DNA of 43,126 nt from contig JALOCI010000023.1 of NCBI GenBank assembly GCA_023227835.1, positions 1 through 43,126 of the forward strand, written 5' to 3'. This document shows, piece by piece, positions 40,616-43,126 of this stretch. Each line of letters begins with the position of its first letter. The stretch's first letter is position 1. The notes under the pieces are model-generated. The model did not search any database, was not told where the DNA came from, and saw only the letters and a program-made list of their open reading frames with translations. Origin of the DNA: Bacteroidales bacterium. GTDB lineage: Bacteria > Bacteroidota > Bacteroidia > Bacteroidales > UBA932. The position numbers and the translations under genes are program-made.

Positions 40616-43126
40616 ATGAAAAAATTTAGACTATTCTTAACAGGTCTACTACTTGTGTTGACTGCTGGGTTAACCTATGCTCAGAATAAACAAGTAACAG
40701 GAACTGTTACTGATGCAGGTACAGGGGAACCAGTCGCCTATGCATCTGTCCAACTGAAAGGTACAATGACAGGAACTACGACTGATGAATCCGGTAAGTA
40801 CACCATCAATGCCCCCGGCAATGGTACACTTATTATTAGCTTCATAGGCTACACCACTGTTGAGGTTGCTGTCAACAACCAGGCAGTAGTTAACGTCACT
40901 ATTTCTCCGGATGCTGTCAATCTGGAAGACGTAGTTGTTGTAGCTTATGGTACTGCAAAAAAATCAGCCTTTACCGGTTCTGCATCAACTGTAAAAGGCG
41001 CCAAACTTGCAGAACGGGCAGTTTCCAACGTAACTAACGCCCTTGCCGGTCAGGTTGCCGGTGTGCAGATTACCAGCAACAACGGACAGCCTGGTTCTGC
41101 TGCAACTGTAAGAATCCGTGGTGTGGGTTCCATGAGTGCAAGTAACGCACCTCTTTATGTTGTGGATGGTGTTCCATACGACGGAACCATTTCTGCAATC
41201 AACCCTCAGGATATCGAGAGTATTACAGTATTGAAAGATGCCGCTTCAAGTGCACTGTATGGAGCTCGTGGTGCCAATGGTATCATTCTCCTTACAACAA
41301 AGAAAGCTACATCAAAAGATGCAGTTGTGACTTTCGAGGCTAAATGGGGTAACAACTCCCGCGCCATTCCTAACTACAGTGTCATGACAGATCCTGCAAT
41401 GTACTATGAGACATTATACAAGGCTCTCTATAATGCTAAGGCATATAACGGATCATCTGCTGCTGCATCTTATGCATACGCTGACAATGCTCTTCTTGAC
41501 GACAAGAATGGTGGTGTTGGTTATATGATCTACACCGTTCCTAATGGTGAGAAATTCATCGGAACAAACTTCAAGATGAATCCTAAGGCTTCTCTGGGCT
41601 ATTCTGACGGTGAGTATTACTACACTCCTGACAACTGGTACGATGAGATTTTCAACAAAGGAAACCTTCGTTCAGAGTACAACTTCTCTGTTGCGGGTTC
41701 AACTGACAAATTGAACGCATACATGTCAGCAGGTTACCTTGATGATTCAGGTCTGGTTTCAGGTTCCGGCTTCCAACGTTTCACAAGCCGTGTAAAACTT
41801 GACTATCAGGCAAAGGATTGGTTGAAGATCGGTGTAAACTCTGCTTATACATATTATGATTCACAGGCTCCGGGCAGCCAGACTTCATGGGGATCTTCAG
41901 GAAACTTGTTCTATGTTACAAATATGATCTCTCCTATCTATCCTATGTACGTACGTAATGCCGATGGTACCATTAAGGTTGACAACCGTGGTATCACAGT
42001 ATACGACTTCGGAGGATCATCTACAAACTTCACACGTTCATTCATGGCTCTGTCAAATCCTGCCATCACACTGAAACTTGACAAACACCATGCATATACA
42101 GATGTTGTAAATACAAAATGGTATGCAACAGCTAACCTTTTAGAAGGATTGCAGTTTACAGCCACTTTAAGTGCCAACGTTCGCAATCAGCGCTCTAATC
42201 ACCTCTATAACCAGTTCTATGGCGGATCAGTCGGCAGTGAAGGTGCTGTATCAGTAAGCCACTATCGTGAATTTGGCGTTAACCAACAGTATCTGTTGAC
42301 TTACAAAAAGAAGATTGCCACTAATCACAACATCGACCTCTTTGCAGGTTATGAGGGTTACACTCTTAAACTTCAAGACCTTGGCGGCTCAAACACTAAA
42401 CTTTACAACCCTTACATAGGTGAGTTGGATAATGCCATCCAGACTCCGCCTACAGTTTACTCATATACAAATGACTATGCATTGGTTGGTCTTCTTGCCA
42501 GAGCACAGTACGATTATAAAGAGAAATACTTCGTTAGTGCATCTTATCGCAGGGACGGTTCTTCTCGTTTCCATCCGGACAGCCGCTGGGGTAACTTCGG
42601 CAGTATAGGTGGAGCATGGCTGATCAGTAAGGAGAACTTTATGAGCAGCGTTAACTGGATTGACCTGTTAAAGCTTAAAGCCAGCTACGGTTCTGTTGGT
42701 AATGACAATATAGGTAACTACTATGCATATCTTGACCAGTTCAAAGTAACCAACAGTAATGGCGGATATGCTGTTTCTTTTTCATACAAAGGGAACAAGG
42801 ATATCACATGGGAAACTTCATACGCACTAAATACTGGTATCGAATTTGAACTCTTCGGAAGCAAACTTAACGGTTCGGTAGAATACTTCCATCGCAACAC
42901 AGTTGACCAGCTTTACAATCAGCCGGTTCCTGTTTCACTCGGTTACTCATCAATACCTATGAATATCGGTTCAATCGTTAACAAAGGTGTTGAACTCGAA
43001 TTGAACGGTACAATCCTGAAGACTGACAGAATCCTATGGACAGCAAACTTCAACGCCACTCATTACAAAAACGAGATTACAGACCTTGCTGAGACTCCAA
43101 AAGCAGCGGGTGGTATCAAGGGAACA
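40616..43126 (+). CDS. SusC/RagA-family TonB-linked outer-membrane receptor (3' end beyond window)
   Basis: The open frame gives 837 residues without a stop and runs off the window; full-length members usually have about 1000. MKKFRLFLTGLLLVLTAGLTYA is a signal peptide. Residues about 26-105 form a carboxypeptidase-regulatory-like beta domain (VTGTVTDAGTGEPVAYASVQLKG). The SusC signature region EDVVVVAYGT then leads into the plug domain (RIRGVGSMSASNAPLYVVDGVP, ITVLKDAASSALYGARGANGII) and the beta-barrel. These receptors import glycans, peptides or other nutrients with a SusD-type lipoprotein, which would be expected just past the edge. The substrate cannot be told from this part. Confidence 0.95.
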   Translation, partial: MKKFRLFLTGLLLVLTAGLTYAQNKQVTGTVTDAGTGEPVAYASVQLKGTMTGTTTDESGKYTINAPGNGTLIISFIGYTTVEVAVNNQAVVNVTISPDAVNLEDVVVVAYGTAKKSAFTGSASTVKGAKLAERAVSNVTNALAGQVAGVQITSNNGQPGSAATVRIRGVGSMSASNAPLYVVDGVPYDGTISAINPQDIESITVLKDAASSALYGARGANGIILLTTKKATSKDAVVTFEAKWGNNSRAIPNYSVMTDPAMYYETLYKALYNAKAYNGSSAAASYAYADNALLDDKNGGVGYMIYTVPNGEKFIGTNFKMNPKASLGYSDGEYYYTPDNWYDEIFNKGNLRSEYNFSVAGSTDKLNAYMSAGYLDDSGLVSGSGFQRFTSRVKLDYQAKDWLKIGVNSAYTYYDSQAPGSQTSWGSSGNLFYVTNMISPIYPMYVRNADGTIKVDNRGITVYDFGGSSTNFTRSFMALSNPAITLKLDKHHAYTDVVNTKWYATANLLEGLQFTATLSANVRNQRSNHLYNQFYGGSVGSEGAVSVSHYREFGVNQQYLLTYKKKIATNHNIDLFAGYEGYTLKLQDLGGSNTKLYNPYIGELDNAIQTPPTVYSYTNDYALVGLLARAQYDYKEKYFVSASYRRDGSSRFHPDSRWGNFGSIGGAWLISKENFMSSVNWIDLLKLKASYGSVGNDNIGNYYAYLDQFKVTNSNGGYAVSFSYKGNKDITWETSYALNTGIEFELFGSKLNGSVEYFHRNTVDQLYNQPVPVSLGYSSIPMNIGSIVNKGVELELNGTILKTDRILWTANFNATHYKNEITDLAETPKAAGGIKGT

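Overview
The window looks like chromosomal DNA of an anaerobic Bacteroidota, most likely order Bacteroidales. The evidence is the Bacteroidetes-type -7 promoter box TAnnTTTG upstream of many transcription units, a SusC/RagA-type TonB receptor at the right edge, lipoproteins with DUF4369/BACON-type regions, a 2-oxoacid:ferredoxin oxidoreductase (alpha with fused gamma), topoisomerase IV A of the Bacteroidetes type, and five tRNA genes with no encoded CCA. I cannot assign a genus from sequence alone.

Layout. Positions 79-5718 (+): a large-subunit-type rRNA pseudouridine synthase with a repeat-rich N-terminus, the GTPase Era, topoisomerase IV subunit A and shikimate kinase. recJ (5693-7429, -) converges on aroK and diverges from lysS. 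Positions 7494-12359 (+): lysS, a SpoU/TrmH-type RNA methyltransferase, aroE, ssb and purA. Positions 12361-15630: two paralogous MFS transporters (-), bordered by heptamer repeat tracts. Positions 15773-19025 (+): dxs overlapping a FeoB-like membrane protein that has no GTPase domain.

Positions 19032-31980 are the conserved information-processing block: tRNA-Thr(UGU), tRNA-Tyr, tRNA-Gly, tRNA-Thr(GGU), tuf, tRNA-Trp, secE, nusG, rplK, rplA, rplJ, rplL, attenuator, rpoB, rpoC, terminator. One strong promoter (19032-19062) heads it. Unlike many relatives, no rpsL-rpsG-fusA follows rpoC.

The right part holds three minus-strand genes: an M64-type metallopeptidase lipoprotein, a TlpA-like thioredoxin lipoprotein and a gamma-carbonic-anhydrase-like hexapeptide protein. 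Divergent from them is a korA-korB-gdhA operon. It joins ferredoxin-dependent 2-oxoglutarate metabolism to glutamate synthesis, behind three TAnnTTTG boxes and a perfect palindrome. A SusC-type receptor gene begins at 40616 and runs off the window.

Most of the window is ordinary core genome. The points most worth a second look are the GTPase-less FeoB with a His-rich N-terminus, the heptamer arrays around the MFS genes, the 57-bp in-frame repeats in the pseudouridine synthase, the korA upstream palindrome and promoter stack, and the apparently leaderless recJ transcript. I found no CRISPR array, insertion sequence, prophage or obvious defence system.
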